Of a DNA stretch of 64,000 nt, positions 22,240 through 35,000 are shown piece by piece. Numbering within the stretch: the first letter of the stretch is position 1; every line of letters begins with the position of its first letter. Origin of the DNA: Sarcocystis neurona. Its lineage: Eukaryota > Apicomplexa > Conoidasida > Eucoccidiorida > Sarcocystidae. The stretch covers positions 4,032,992 to 4,096,991 of the forward strand of contig KL647291.1 in the NCBI GenBank assembly GCA_000727475.1. Reading direction: 5' to 3'. The notes under the pieces were generated by a model that saw nothing but the letters and a program-made list of their open reading frames with translations, had not been told where the DNA came from and made no database searches. A program made the translations under genes and the position numbers.

Positions 22240-24313
22240 TCACTTCTATGGTGGTGATTCTCTTGCGAGGCAGTGGCGGGGCGGCGCGGCCAGGGCAGCC
22301 CCACGAACCTTACGGGTGTTGGCCGGACAAATTATAGTGAAGCGGACCCGCAGCTGCGGGCAGGTATATATAGTTGCTGCAGCAGCAGGCGCAGCAGCTC
22401 TGAGGGCATCGGGGGAAGCCCATCTCACGGGGGAGAGCACGTGTGTAGTTTAAGTACATGAGCTCGCAAGCACCAAGGGCAGCAGCAACACTGGCGCGTG
22501 CGTTTTCGTAAGGCGCGGCTGCCCCACCTCGCCCAAACGCAGCGCGAGTGACGAACTGCTCCTCATCACAGCGCCGTAGCCGCATCAGCAAGAGCTGCAG
22601 CTCTGGGGGCGCAGCACCACCCGTGGGCGCGCAGAGCGGCAGCGGCAACGTCGAGGAACGGAGCGGGAACAGCGGTTGAAAATGCAACAGCACCTGCCGA
22701 AATTGCCTACGGCACACCGGGACGCAGCACGAAGGCAGAGCAGCAGCGGCAGGAGCTGTGTGGGAAAGCCAGCAGCAGCACATCATCGAGAAGCCACTGC
22801 AGGAAATGCAGCAGTAGGCTGTTGTTTCTCGCATAGGAGAGGAGGCGCAGAGGACTGGCGCCGCAGAAGAACAACTGCCCTGGGCGTGTACACGGCTCTT
22901 GTGTGCGCAGGGGGGACGGTGACCACCTCAACGTAAATGTAAAGTTTTCACGGCTGTGTCGATGTGGTGGAATAACAAGGGCTTCGTTTTTTGTAGCAGC
23001 GTTGGGCTGCTGCTGCGGCTGCTGTAGCGCATCCCCCAGGGCTCCTCCTCCTCCTCTTCTTCTTCCTCCTCCTCGGCTGCCCTCCCGTGGCCGTCGCGCG
23101 CGTGCGGCGCAACGGAGCTGCGGCAGGGGCCGGACGAAACGGCAGCTGCGCCAGCAGCGCAACAGCTGCAGGACAACACGTCCGGTGCAGACAGATTGCT
23201 TCTTCTTTTGACCTTTTCTTCCGCTTCTGAGCGTGCGCGCTGTTGCCCGTGTGCATCTTGGCGCTTCTTCACGAAGAACACGCGCGCGCACGCTGCACCC
23301 CGCTCCTCTCTCCCTTTTCCGTCTGTGTGAGTGCTCCGGGCGCTGCTGCGGCTTCTCCACTTGCCGCGTGTGCTGCTCCTAAGGGTGTGCTCCTGCTTCT
23401 TCTCTGTGCCGCGTTCCTGCGGCAGGGCGGAGCGCTGCTGCCCTCTTCTGGGGGGCGCCACTCCCGAGAAGAAGATATACACGTATGGTGTGTGTGGACT
23501 GTTCTTCTATATACGGGACGGGGGAACAACACACAGGGAGCCTTGTGGAGCAGCATTCTCTCCGGGTGCTGCTGCTCCTCCCAGTCTTGCTGCTGCTATT
23601 CGCGCTGCTGCTGTTGCTGCCCGCGTTGCTGCGACTGCTAACTCGTATCCACTGGCGCGGCTCGGGCAGCAGCAGGCGCACACTCCTTGTCGCGCAGGTG
23701 CTTCGCTCGTCTCACGGCAGGGGGCCGCCGCCTTTCGTGGCGGCATCGGCTCGCATTTCCGGTGGTTCCTCCTCCTCTCTGCAGCTCCCGCTGCTGCCAC
23801 ACCCCCTCACGAATCTGTGCTCCTTTAGAACACTGACGCAGGTCATTTCTCCTTCAGCCGCCTCTGCGCCGCAGCGCTTTCCCTGCCATCCCAGACTTGC
23901 CCCCTCCTCGTCTTTCTCCGCGTCGCCCACCTCTCCTGCTCTCCTAACGACGCGCGCCGCGGCAAGAGTGTTGTTGTCGCTTCACTGCCTTCCTATCCAC
24001 AGACCCTGGTTTGCTGCTTTCCCTCCGACCCTCTGCGGCTGCAGTCGCTGCGTCGCTTCCGCCCACAGTCCCTTTTGGTCATCGGAACCTCGCTCCTGCT
24101 GATGTGACTTGTCTTTCCTCCCCTCCTCGTTTTCGCCGCCCTCCCCTTCTGCTGGTGCTGCTCCCTCTCCGATGCCGCCGGAGCCGCCGCAGCTGCAGCG
24201 CCACCAATCGCAGCAGCTGACGCGCACAACGCGTTAGCGACAGCAACAGCGGCAGGGGAAGGGCACCGGTGTCTAGTAGTATATAGAGCCTGCCTTGGGA
24301 GCCTCCTCGGGTT
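22240..24313. other. GC-rich block without recognised gene
   Basis: After short microsatellites at 22080-22230 the sequence becomes GC-rich with mixed CAG and CTG runs. Minus-strand 22310-22834 (174 codons) contains a non-repetitive segment (LMRLRRCDEEQFVTRAAFGR) that follows a possible CGGCAG acceptor. Plus-strand 22676-22936 is also open. Minus 22928-23482 contains an acidic run (EEEEEEEEEEE) from CTC/CCT repeats. Any of these could be an exon; none matches a family I know. Confidence 0.3.
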
Positions 24314-27300
24314 GTGCATCATCCGCAGGGGAAGCAGGTAAAGCAGTCCCTCTCGTTTCTACAAGCCTTCTGGTACTGGTCTTCAGCCCAGGCAGCCTGT
24401 TGGTGCCGTTCTGCAAATGCTAAGTATTTTGCTGGGCCGTCCGCGGGCTCACCGCCGCCTCTGCTGCTCGACCTGTTGTTAGCTTCTTCGCTCTGCCCAC
24501 GAGTAGCTGGCGTATACATGTCACTGCTGTCCCCTTTTTCGCTCTGGCTTACTCTGTCAGCCTCTGCTACTCGGCCTCGACAGGTTCTCTCGCTCACGCG
24601 CCTGCTGCCCCCTGCAGCGCACCATATCTTCGCCGTTGCCTTTGTGTGCTGCGCTCCCCTTCCTCTGCCTTTTCTTGGCTGCTGTTCTTTTCCCCGGGCG
24701 CGTCTCCAAGCTGCCCTTGCAGCACCTGCTTTCTGCTTTTTCGCTGCATTAACTTTCCACCTTCTTCTCGCTCCTGCCGTTGTCTTTGGGCTCCTCACTT
24801 TCGCGTTCCGTCTGCTCTCTCATCGCCGAGCTCGCGTCCCTGCTGCGGCTGCTCTTGCTGCTGCGTCGACCCCCGCTGCTGCCGCTGCTGCTGCTGATGG
24901 TTCCTGGGCGAGGATGCGTCGTGGCCCTTCGTCAGCAAAAGAGCAGCCGTTCGAGCAGCGGGCGCCGCAACAGTTATCGCAGAAGCAGCGGCAAAAAAAA
25001 GCAGCAGCACCTGCGGCAGGCAGAGCTGCTCTAGCTGCTGCCCACTATGGCGGAGCAGCAGCAGCAGCACCTGCGAATTTTTGAAAGCCATCTCCCCCTC
25101 AGCGGAAGCCAGCAGCCTTATCCTTCTCCTCTGCTCACCTCGGCAATACAGAAGTGTTCCACAGCTGCTGCTGTTTCTTCTTCCGCGCTCGCCCCACCTC
25201 GTCTCAACCAAGCTTCTCCTGCTGTCTGTCTTGCTCTTTCTGGCTTCTGCCCACTGTCTCTCCATGTTGTTTTCCCCGCCGTTTTAGTTGCCCATTCTGC
25301 ATCCGTCGCAGCAGCTTCTGCTGCTGCTTGCACCCCACAGTCGCCTGCAGCGATATCAACCGCAGCACTGGTGGCAGAAACTGCCACAGCTGTTTCTCCA
25401 GCTGCTCAAGCAGCGGCTGCACCAACACCAGCAGCGGCAGCGTCAACGCCTCTTGTGGCAGGCGCTGCGTCTGCTATTTCTGCTGCTGACACCTGTGCTG
25501 CCGGGAAAACTGCCACTGGGAATTTCGCTGCTTCTGCTGCTGGCAGAATTTCAGCAGTTGCGTGCGGACAGGCTGTGCGAGCGCGTGGCGCTGCACGCCA
25601 TTCCCCGCTGTCTGCAGCTGCAGCAGCTGCATCTGCTGCTGCGGTTTTGACGCCACACGCTGAGGTTTCTGCTGCTGCAGCTTCTTTCCCTTCTCCAGCA
25701 GTGTGTTCGACTGCTCTCGCTTCTGCTGCTGCCTGCTCTGCTGCTGCTGCTGCTAGAAAAATTCCTCCTGTGCGCAGGCTTCTGCCAGCGGGTCCACTCG
25801 CCTCGTCTAGGACAGCAGCGTCTCTTGTAGCAGCAGTTGCTGAACGCCTTCCAGCGGTTCTTTTTTCTCTTCTCCACTTGTCTCTGCGGCGCTGCTGCTG
25901 CTGCAGTGCAACTACCAGAGCCGCAGCAGCAGGCTGCATGTCTACGGATCGCGTTTCCTGCTGCCCGTCCGTGTGTCGCTGCAGGTTAGCCGGTGCACGT
26001 CCCCTCGTTTTGGCTGCTGCCAACGCTGCGCAGCCTGCTGCGGCAGCTGCTGCTGCTCCGGCTGCTGCTGCACGCCAGAGGCGTGCTGCATCTGTGGGGC
26101 TGACTGCTGCTGCTGGTATTCCGAGCGCTGCTGCTATGGAAGTTGCTGCGACAGCTTCTGCCTGTTCTTTGGCTTTTGGCTGGCTTGCTGCTTTCTCTGC
26201 CGCTGTCTGCGCAGCAGCGCTGTGCGTCTCGAGCTTTTTTGTCGGGCCGCCAGCCGCTGCCAAGATTCAGCAGCCGGAGCAGCAACTGCTGCCGGTGATG
26301 CTGCTGCCGCCGCTCCTGCTGTCCGTCGAACACCACCAGCTGCTGGGGGGAAGGCTGCTGGGGCACCGCCAACTGCGTCAGCTGCTGTCTTTGCTGCTGC
26401 TGGTGGTGCCCTGCATGCGCCTTCTCTGCTCGCTTGGCCGGCACTACCACCACGGCCACTTTGATCTGCAACCATTTGCCCTGGCATTAGCAGCAGCAGC
26501 GGCAGGTGTGGAGTATTTTTCACCTGCTTTACTGTCAACGCATGTGCGACGTTTGGCTGCATCTGCTGCTGCTGCTGTTGAGACTGCTGCGTGTACGGCC
26601 GCCGTTGTAGTGCGTCCTGCAGCCTCTGTTGCAACCGCGCCTCTTGCTGTTGCTGCAGCCTGCCTTGCTGGGGGGTCTGGAGCAGGGGGAGCTGCCGCTG
26701 CTGCGCTCGCTGGTGTGGCTGCGTACCTTGCTGCTGGTGCAGCTGCTGCTGTGTGGCGTCCTGCTGCTGCAGTTGTGACTTTCCGCTTCTCTCCGGCCTC
26801 CAAGAGCAGCCTACTGCGCAAGTGCTGCTGGCTGCTTTTCTTCCTGCTCTCCGTCTTCTCACTCTTAGCTGCAGCAGCCGCAGCAGACGGGATTTTTGTT
26901 GCAGCTCCCGCGCGTTTCTTGCCGCCCTGCACTGCCGCCAAAGCTGCTGCTGCTCCTGCCTCTGGCGTTGCTGCATGTGGGGCTCTTGCTGCTGCGGCTG
27001 CTGCCTCTACTCTGCCTCGTCAAACTGCATGCACGTCACCAGTTACTGACAACAGCAGCGGTTTGCTGCTCCCTTGCCTGCAGCAGCAGCACCATACGGC
27101 GAAGCATGACCCAACCCCGCGACAGCAAAAACAGCAGCAGCACCTTCTCGGCTTCTTCTGGACTTCTGCAGAGGAGGAGCAACAACAGCAGCAGCTTTTC
27201 ACCCCGTCGCTTCGTCCGCTGCAGCAGCAGCAGCCAGGGGTGACTGGCAGGGGGTTTGTGGCTGGCGCTTCGCGTGATAGGACGCGGTCTGCCAAGGCGA

Positions 27301-27620
27301 AGCCTGTCCGCTGGTCGACTGCAGCAAGAGTTGGTGCTGCTGCTGCTCCTGGTGCTGGCCGGTTGCTGCCTGCCGCGGGTGGACGTCTTCCTGGTGCTGA
27401 CAACGGACGGACCAGTCGCAGTCTTCCTGCATCCGGTGCTCCTGCTGCTGCTCCTGCTTCTTCTCCTCCCTCTGCTCTCGTGAGTGCTGCTGCTTCTTCT
27501 TTCTCTTCCTCGCCTGCTTCAGGAGCTGCAGGGGCTGCTGCGTCGGGCTCCGGGCTGCTGTTGGTAGGAACCATCCCACTGCTGGCACCGCAGCCTCGGG
27601 TCCGCCTGCAGCAGCATCCG
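24314..27620. other. CTG-rich block upstream of ACC; open frame continuous with ACC exon 1
   Basis: Dense CTG runs on the plus strand. The plus frame of ACC exon 1 stays open back to an ATG at 25047, so the ACC leader could in principle be 860 residues longer than annotated. In-frame ATGs occur at 25047, 26136 and 27621, among others. The minus strand also has frames of 156-285 codons rich in Ala, Gln, Lys and Glu, but equally good-looking minus frames occur inside undoubted ACC introns (for example 32232-33191), so they are not evidence of a gene. ACC introns carry CTG in the same orientation, which makes an intronic or 5' untranslated role plausible. Confidence 0.4.
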
Positions 27621-29092
27621 ATGCGACCTTCAGCGGCAAGCGGCAGCAGCAGCAGTAATCCACTTTTGTCTGAAGAAGGGGAACTTTCCCCTCCCTGTAA
27701 ACGGCCGCTCTTTGCTGCCACGTATATCTTCGCGTCCCGTGCTGCAGCATCCGAAAGTTGCACATGCAGACGCGTCCCTGCTCTTTCTTCTCGTGCCGAT
27801 GATACGTTGCCGCCTGGTGCCAAGCCACCCATTCCCCTCGCACACCCAGCCGCGACAGCAGCACCCTCGTCACTCGCAGCAGTCGCCACAGCAGCACCAG
27901 GGGCAGGTGCCCCAGCAGCGCCGACAGCAGGCAAACGGGTGGCTGCCGTGACAGCAACAAGCGACGCGGCAGGAGCAGCATCAGGGGCGTTGGCCGGAGA
28001 AATACCAGGAGATGCAGCAGCGGCGCCAGCAGACTGGCGTCGTTTTCCTGCTGCTGCTGCCGCTGCATTTGTTGCAGGGCGAGGCGCCAACGGGCCAGCA
28101 GACTGCGGGTCCAAGTTGTCACGCAGACGACCGGAGAGCAGCAGCAGGAGAAATAATGGGGACAGCACCAGCAGCAGCAACAGCAGCCCGAGTGGTGCGT
28201 CGAGGTGCTGCACCAGCAGCAGCACGCCGAGGACCAGCCGCCGTCTGCGCTGTGCGTCCTCTTCTTCATTTCCCTCGTCTGGCAATAGCAGCGCAGTAGA
28301 CTTCAGCAGGAACAGCAGCCTTTACAAGGGCAGCAGCGGCAGCAGCGCCGGGGCCTGCAGGAACACTGGAGATGCTGCGGAAGTCTATATTGTTCCACAT
28401 CCTCGCGTTTCTGCTGAGACGCGCTTCTCCTCCTCTTCCTCCTCGTCTCTGCATGCTGCAGCAGCAACAGCAGCAGCGGCAGCAGCAGGGGGTGCGGCGG
28501 AAGCGAGCAGCGTGTGGGAGGAGGAGGTGCAGCGGCAGCTCTGGGGGGGAAGGGCTCGACAGCGGCGGCGACAGCAGCAGCTGGTGGTCCGTTTGGGCAA
28601 CAGCTGCCGCCCTGCTTCTGCTGCCGCGCGTCCCCGCACCTTCCATTCCGCTGCTGCGGCTGCTGTCGCCTTTTCTTCTGCTGCTGCAACGTGCGCTTCA
28701 GCAGCAGGCAGGCCGAGGCGGAGCGGGCGACAGATTGCAGCAGCTCCCCGCAGAAACGGGCGCGAGGCAGCAGGAGGAAGAGCCGTCCATCCTGCATCAA
28801 CACCACGAGGAGCAGGAGGAGGAGGAGCAGCACCAGCACCAAGAAGAGGAGAGGGAGCAGCAGCAGCATTGTCAATAGCAGCAGTGTCAGCAGCCGCAGC
28901 TAGCGACGTGAGACCAGAAACAGAGAGCCCGGCCACCGCCACCGATGGCGCAGGACAGTCAGCAGCAGCAGCAGGAGACACAAGAGAAGCAGCAGAAAAT
29001 GACTCGATACAACTGCCTGCTACCCTACGTGGGGAGAGGAGTGCAGCAACTTCGGCGGCGGAAAAACTCGCGAACTTCGTCAACAGACGCGG
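27621..29092 (+). CDS. ACC: ACC exon 1, Ala/Ser-rich N-terminal leader
   Basis: The 3' end is well supported: the frame reads [13 protein letters not shown] up to a GTGAGC donor at 29093. The split Gly codon (GG|A) joins exon 2 to give [20 protein letters not shown], the usual lead-in to the biotin carboxylase domain. Upstream the frame is rich in Ala, Ser, Gly and Pro with poly-Ser and poly-Ala tracts. The last in-frame ATG is at 27621 and I use it as the minimum start. The frame is open to 25047, and an upstream spliced exon is also possible. With the 27621 start there is no hydrophobic signal sequence. Confidence 0.55.
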
Positions 29093-32000
29093 GTGAGCAC
29101 CTCCACGGCCCGCGCGTGCATGCTGCAGCTGCAGCGATACCGTCGACACAGCGGCAGAAGCAGGCAGGACATCCGTAGTGCAGCCGAAGCGACGAAGAAA
29201 CCGAAGGAAACAGCCACAGCAGAGCGCTTGCAAGCAGTCGCAGCTAGAGTCGAGAAAGCAGCGGCAGCAGCAGCAACGGCAGCAGCAACATACCAGCAGG
29301 TGTTGCAGCATAGGTGGGAGGGAGACACGGCTGTCCTGCTTTGGTGCGACCCCGTGCTTGGAGCAGAAGTACCGCAGCAGCGCACAACGACGTACTGCAG
29401 CAGCGCAGACCGCTGCAGCTCCTGGTGGCAGTCATGTACTAGCTTGTTTTTCCTAGCGGAGAGGTAGCGGAATGCAGCGCAGCAGCAGGGCCGGTGGAAG
29501 CGCCTAAGTATTAGCAGCAGGAGCAGCTAGTACAACGGAGCAGCCAGACGAAGCGTGGCAGTGGTAGCACCACATACAGCTGCTGCAAGCAGCGCAGTTG
29601 CTGCGACTCCAGCACTAGGGGCGCTGACTGACCAGCAGGCAGCAGGAGTGGCAGACAGTGGCGACAGTGGCAGACAGCACCAGCAGCTGGCAGCAACACG
29701 AGTAGCACGCGGCAGTGGCAGTGGCAGGCAACAGCAGCAGCGAGGTCTTAAGAGGCAACAGCAGCAGGAAGCAGCAGCAGCAAACAGCTCGTCGTGAAGA
29801 TAGCAACGATGCAGCACGAGCCCGTTTGGTAGGAGCGCATTAAGACCAAGAGAAGCAGCAGAGATGAGGCGCAGCGGCAAAAAAAGCCCCGACAATACCA
29901 GCACCGCGGGTGCTAGCAGGAGGACGGCAGAAAAGGAGCAGTGCAAAGCAGCAACAGCTACAGCAGAACCAACATACGTTAGCAACGGATACCACAGTGG
30001 CAGCGTTGTCGGCAGCAGCGGCAAGACCGCAGGAGGCAGCAGCAGCAACAGTGCGGTAGACCGCCGACGGACGGCAAGTGCGGCTCAACAGCAGCAGCGC
30101 AGATAGCAGCGCCGCTCGACTTCCAGAGCGGCGTTTTATTAGCCCACGGACGACCTCCGGACGCTGCGGCAGCCGCTGCGTCTTCTGTGGATCGCAGCTA
30201 CACCGTCGCTGCTGTTGCTCTTGCGTCCGTTGTCGCTTTAGCTGCTGCTGTTGCTGCTGCATGCTGCGCTGCTGTCGCCGACGCTTCCCTTGCGCGAGTC
30301 TCCACCCGGCGAGCCACGTGCGTGGGTACCTCTCATGCTGCCGCTACGTTCTGGTGAAAGACGTGGGGCGTGTCCTGCTGCTGCTGCGGCGTGTGCGTGA
30401 GCGTCTGCAGCTGCTGCAATCGCCCCACCCGCTGCAGATGTGTGTAGACGCTAGTGCTGCTACTGTCATTGGACCTGAGTAGACATTTCTGCTGCTTCAC
30501 CTGCCTCCTCGACTGCCGCCTCTCTCTTTTGATTTCGAGTGTACGTACACCTGAGTTGCTGGCCTCCTCCCCCGACCCCCCCGTTGTTTCAGCGACCGTC
30601 TGTGCTGGTGGTGCGGCGCGCCTACGTGAGATGCACACGCAGTCGCTGCTTGGCGGAACAAGCGTCCTCTCTTCGCATTTCCGATTGACCGCTGCCTACA
30701 CACGTATATGTGTGAATGATAACTTCTCGACACATGTCTACTATTCGTCTGCATATGTAAATTCTTGAATATGCGTACCTTCGCGGTCGTGTGTCTGATC
30801 GTTCCTCCATATGTGTGTATATATCAATCTGTACAAAACTCGACACATGTTGATATGCTTTGTGGACTAGTGAGTGCCAGGGTGCCTGCATCATATGTGT
30901 GTAAGTCTCTGCATGTGTTGACGTCGTAGCAGGAGCCGCTCTCTCCTGCGCTGCTTGCCTTTCTTGGGGTTGTGAACAACAGAGGGAAGCGCGTCTTGCG
31001 GCGCATTTTGATAGCGAACAACGGCATGGCAGCAACGAAGGCGATCCTCTCCATGCGCCAGTGGGCGTACATGGAATTTGGAGACGAGAAGGTGAGTTCC
31101 TTTGCTGCGGATCTTCTGTGCTGCTGCTGCGTCAACCTGCAGTCTGTTGCTGCGCGGGTACGCCGCTGTTGTTCTGTGCCGTTGCTGCGTCCATCTGCAG
31201 TCTGCTGCTGCGCGGCTGTGCCAGTGAGAAGGTGCGTACCTCTCTGCTGCTGTTGCTTTGTGCCGTTGCTGGGTCCACGTGCAGTCTGCTGCGGCGTGGA
31301 CTCGCGGGGAGGACGCTTCCTGCATGCGGCAAGTAGCGGTTGTGTCTCTGTTGCTGTTCTTCCGTACTGCTGCTGCGTCAACCTGCTGTTCGGCGCTGCG
31401 CATTTTGGCCTGCGGTTGGCTGCTGTGTAGGATTGCCGTCTGCTGCTGCTTCTGCCTGCGATTTGAGGCTGCTGTTGGTGCTGTCGGGATTTTCTTCGCG
31501 CGTGCACGGACACTCGTCGAAGAAAAGTATTGAGGCACACTTGCGGTGATGTCTGCACACGTGTGTGAGAGTTAGTTGGGCAACCTTGCGCAGGGCCAGG
31601 AGTTCTTCGGATTGCGATGCGGATTGCTTCGACTTGGCTGCGTGCCCATGCCTTTGCTGTTGATTCTTTCACCCATTGCTGCTGTTGGCCCTACTGCTGC
31701 ACATGTGCTATCCGCTGCTGCTGCTGCGCCGCGCATCTCGCGGCGCGACTTCTGCTGCCGGTGTGCCGCCCTTTGGCCGCGCCTCTTGATACATGAGTGA
31801 CTGCTGCTGGCGCAGGTGCTGCTGCTGCTGCTGCTGAAGCGGCTGTTGCTGCTGCTGGCCCTGCTACAGCTGGCGCGGCTGTTGTCGGCGCGGATGCTGT
31901 TGTTGCTGCTGGCGCGGACGCTGTTACTGTTGCTGCTGATGCGGCTGCTGGTGCTGTTGCTGGTGTTGCTGCTGCGGACGCGGGAGCTGCTGCTGCTGCT

Positions 32001-35000
32001 CCGTCTTGAGCGCTCAACGCCGGGTGTTTGGTGTGCTGCGGCTGGTGCTGTTCGTGCTGCATGCAGCACTGCGGCGTACACGTGTGCTGAAATTGTCGCT
32101 GCTACTTCACAGCATCTGTCCTCATGAAGAAAGCGCCTGCTGCTGCATACGCGTCTTACTCGTGTCTGCCGAGCCCTCGCACCCCCGTCCCCCGCTGCTG
32201 CTGCTCTCACCCGTCCGTGCGGACACTGTTCTCACAGGCGCGGCCCTGTCCCTGCTGCTGCTGTTTGCCGTGTGGGCAACACCACGGGAGTATCTTCATC
32301 CTGCTGCTGCTGCGTAGGCGTGGCCACTGCTTTCCTGTCTCTCTGCTGCTGCTTCCTCTTCCTGTCGTGCACGAAGCCGGCTGCCCCGTAGTCCACCTGG
32401 TGCTGCTGTGTCTCCGTGCGAAGCGCTCTGCCTCCGTTGCCGCTGTCGCTTCCGCGTGTGGAGCTCACAGCGTCATCCGTCTGGACCGCTGCTCCGGACA
32501 GCAGCAGCAGTAGTCCGCCGCCTCTTTGTGCCGCCTCTGTTGTGGGGGGTGAAGCTTGCGTCCCGCCGTCGCTGCTGCTGCGGCGTTGCAGCGTTTTTGC
32601 TGCCCCCCCCGCACTGCCAGCCCCACCACCTGTCGCCGCTGCTTCTGATTGCGTGGACGGTCTGCTGCAAAGCGGTGTGTGTGTGTGGGGAGAAGGGGCG
32701 AAGGGCTGCTTCTTTAACTCGTGCTGCTGTTGCTGCTGATGCATCTCGTGCTGCTGCTGCTGTTTCTCGTGTTGCTGCTGGTGCGCATGTGGTGCTGCTG
32801 CTGCTGTCTCTTCCCCCGTTGTTGCTGGTGCGTCTCGTACTGCTGCTGCTTCTTCTATTGCTGCCGGTGCATCTCGTGCTGTTGCTGCTACTGTCTCTCC
32901 TGCTACTGCTGGTGCACTTGGTGCGGTTGCTGGTGGGCGGATCTTCGTGCCGCTGCTGGATCTTGCGCGGTTGCTTCTGCGCGGATCTTCTTGCTGCTGG
33001 TGCTGCTGCCGCCGTTGCGGTTGTCGACCCAGCACCGCTCTCCTTCCTCCCAGCGTCCCTACCCACACACACACACACACACAGACAGATACATGCCCAC
33101 GTGCTGCGACTGCTGCTTGCACTCTGTCTCTCTGCTGTTTCGCTGCTGCTGCTGCTGCTGGGGCCACTGCTGTGGGTTGGCCGACGTACATTGCTGCAGG
33201 TGCTGGAATTTGTCGTGATGGTGACGCCCGAAGACATGCAGGCCAACGCGGCTTATATTCGGGCAGCAGACCACTTCGTCGCCGTCCCCGGCGGCCCCAA
33301 CAGGAACAACTACGCGAATGTGGACGTCATTTGCAGAGTCGCACAGGAAGCGAAGGCAAGTTCCTCTGCTGCACTTCTCTGTCACGCGTGACCGGGGCGG
33401 GGCGCTCGGCTGCTGCTCCTACCTATCCTTCCTCTTCTTCTCGCCCCACGCCGTCTCTCTGCTGCTGCTGCAGGAGCTGTGAGTCGACGTGTCGCGGGTG
33501 CTGCGGTGCCGCTGTGGCTGCAGCCGCTGCTGCGTGCACATATTCCCATGATTTGCCGTGTTTGTGTATATATGAGGACGACGCCTCCGTCCCCGCACAT
33601 GTGTCAACCTCTCTGTCCAAATATTTTCTGCATGCATATGCGTAGACACACACACACAGACACGTATAAGAAGATATTTATACACGGCTCTGTGTACATG
33701 TACACAGACACTAAGATGTGCATACATGTATGTGCTTCTCTCCCTGCATATGCCCTCCCGCACGTATATATACGTATGAAGAGGCTCCTACATCTGTACG
33801 TCCCTCCACATAAACAAATCTCTATAGATGTATACATGTACACACGAATACACGCACATACGTGTGTGTAACGCCGTTGGTGTTGCCATGAGCCAGTACG
33901 TGCATATATATCAGGATTTACATAAGTACGTGTATTTTGTATGTCTTTGTATCGCTCTTGTTGCTAGGCAGGAGGTACGTCCATTTATATGTATATATGT
34001 ATGGGTACGCACACGCGTACACCTGCGTGTATATCTCTGTATTGCTATTGTTGCCTCCCTGACAGCCAGTACAAGCGTAACTCTGCTTCTACATACATAT
34101 GTATATATATATGTCTCCCTCTATCTATATATATATATACGTACGTAGATATATGTGTGTATGGGTGTGTCAGTTTTGTTGCCGCTTTGACGCAGTCCCA
34201 AGGCACACCGTCGCAGGGGCAGCGTCGTGACCCTGTGATGTTGGGCGAACTTTGCGTATATTTCTGTGTCTCCTCCACTTGCCTGTCTACGCTTTGGAGG
34301 AATTTTAGAAGCGCAGAAGGAAGCGAAGAGAATCGTGTGTGTGACGACGACGCACTTGGTGTAGAAAGCTAAAGGACGGCGCCCGTTGTAGCTGTCGCTG
34401 TGTGTTGGTTGGCGCTAGCAAGAAAAGACGCCGGTTGTTTGGTCGTTGAGACGGGAACGCACGTCCACAGGTGCTGCTGCGCCACCGGCAGAGGCACGCC
34501 GCTGCTGCTGCAGCAGCTCCTGCTGTTGCTACGGGAAATGGGCGTGGGGTGGGTTGCCGGGTCTTCCGGTCACCTGCTGCTGCTGCTTCTGCTTCCTTCC
34601 GGTAGAGGCGCGACAAAGCTCGAGAACATAGTGCGGCCTCTTGCTGCGTCTGGCTTCTTCTCTTGTCTGCAGCGGCCGTCCCGCTGCTGCTGTTTCCTCT
34701 GCTGCGCTACTGCTGTCGACTTTTCGTTCCCCCCGCGTTCCGGCTCGGGGCGGAGGAAAAGACGCAGCGTGCTGCAGCAAAGGCAGCAGCGCTGCTGGCT
34801 GTTGCAGACAAGGGAACTGCGGTCCTGCTGCAGCAGATGCGCGCCCTCACGAGAGGCTGTCTCCGTACCTCGCACACTTGCTGATGCGCATTCGCATGCA
34901 GCAGCTGCGTCCCCTACATCCCTTCTCTCTTTTTCCTTCCTCTTGTCTTCTTCTTGCGGGCGGGCACGACCGCGTCGAAGTTGCCGCTGCTCGTCTGCTG

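Noticed and set aside
24795..26976. Ala/Gln/Lys/Glu-rich minus-strand frames of 156-285 codons, possible gene divergent from ACC
   Set aside because: Antisense of CTG repeats always gives Ala/Gln/Ser-rich frames. Equally convincing minus frames occur inside certain ACC introns (32232-33191), so they do not support a gene without other evidence.
32232..33246. Minus-strand frames of 319 and 257 codons opposite ACC intron 2
   Set aside because: They lie wholly in a CTG-rich intron whose borders are fixed by conserved ACC residues. They consist of Ala, Gln, His and Ser repeats.
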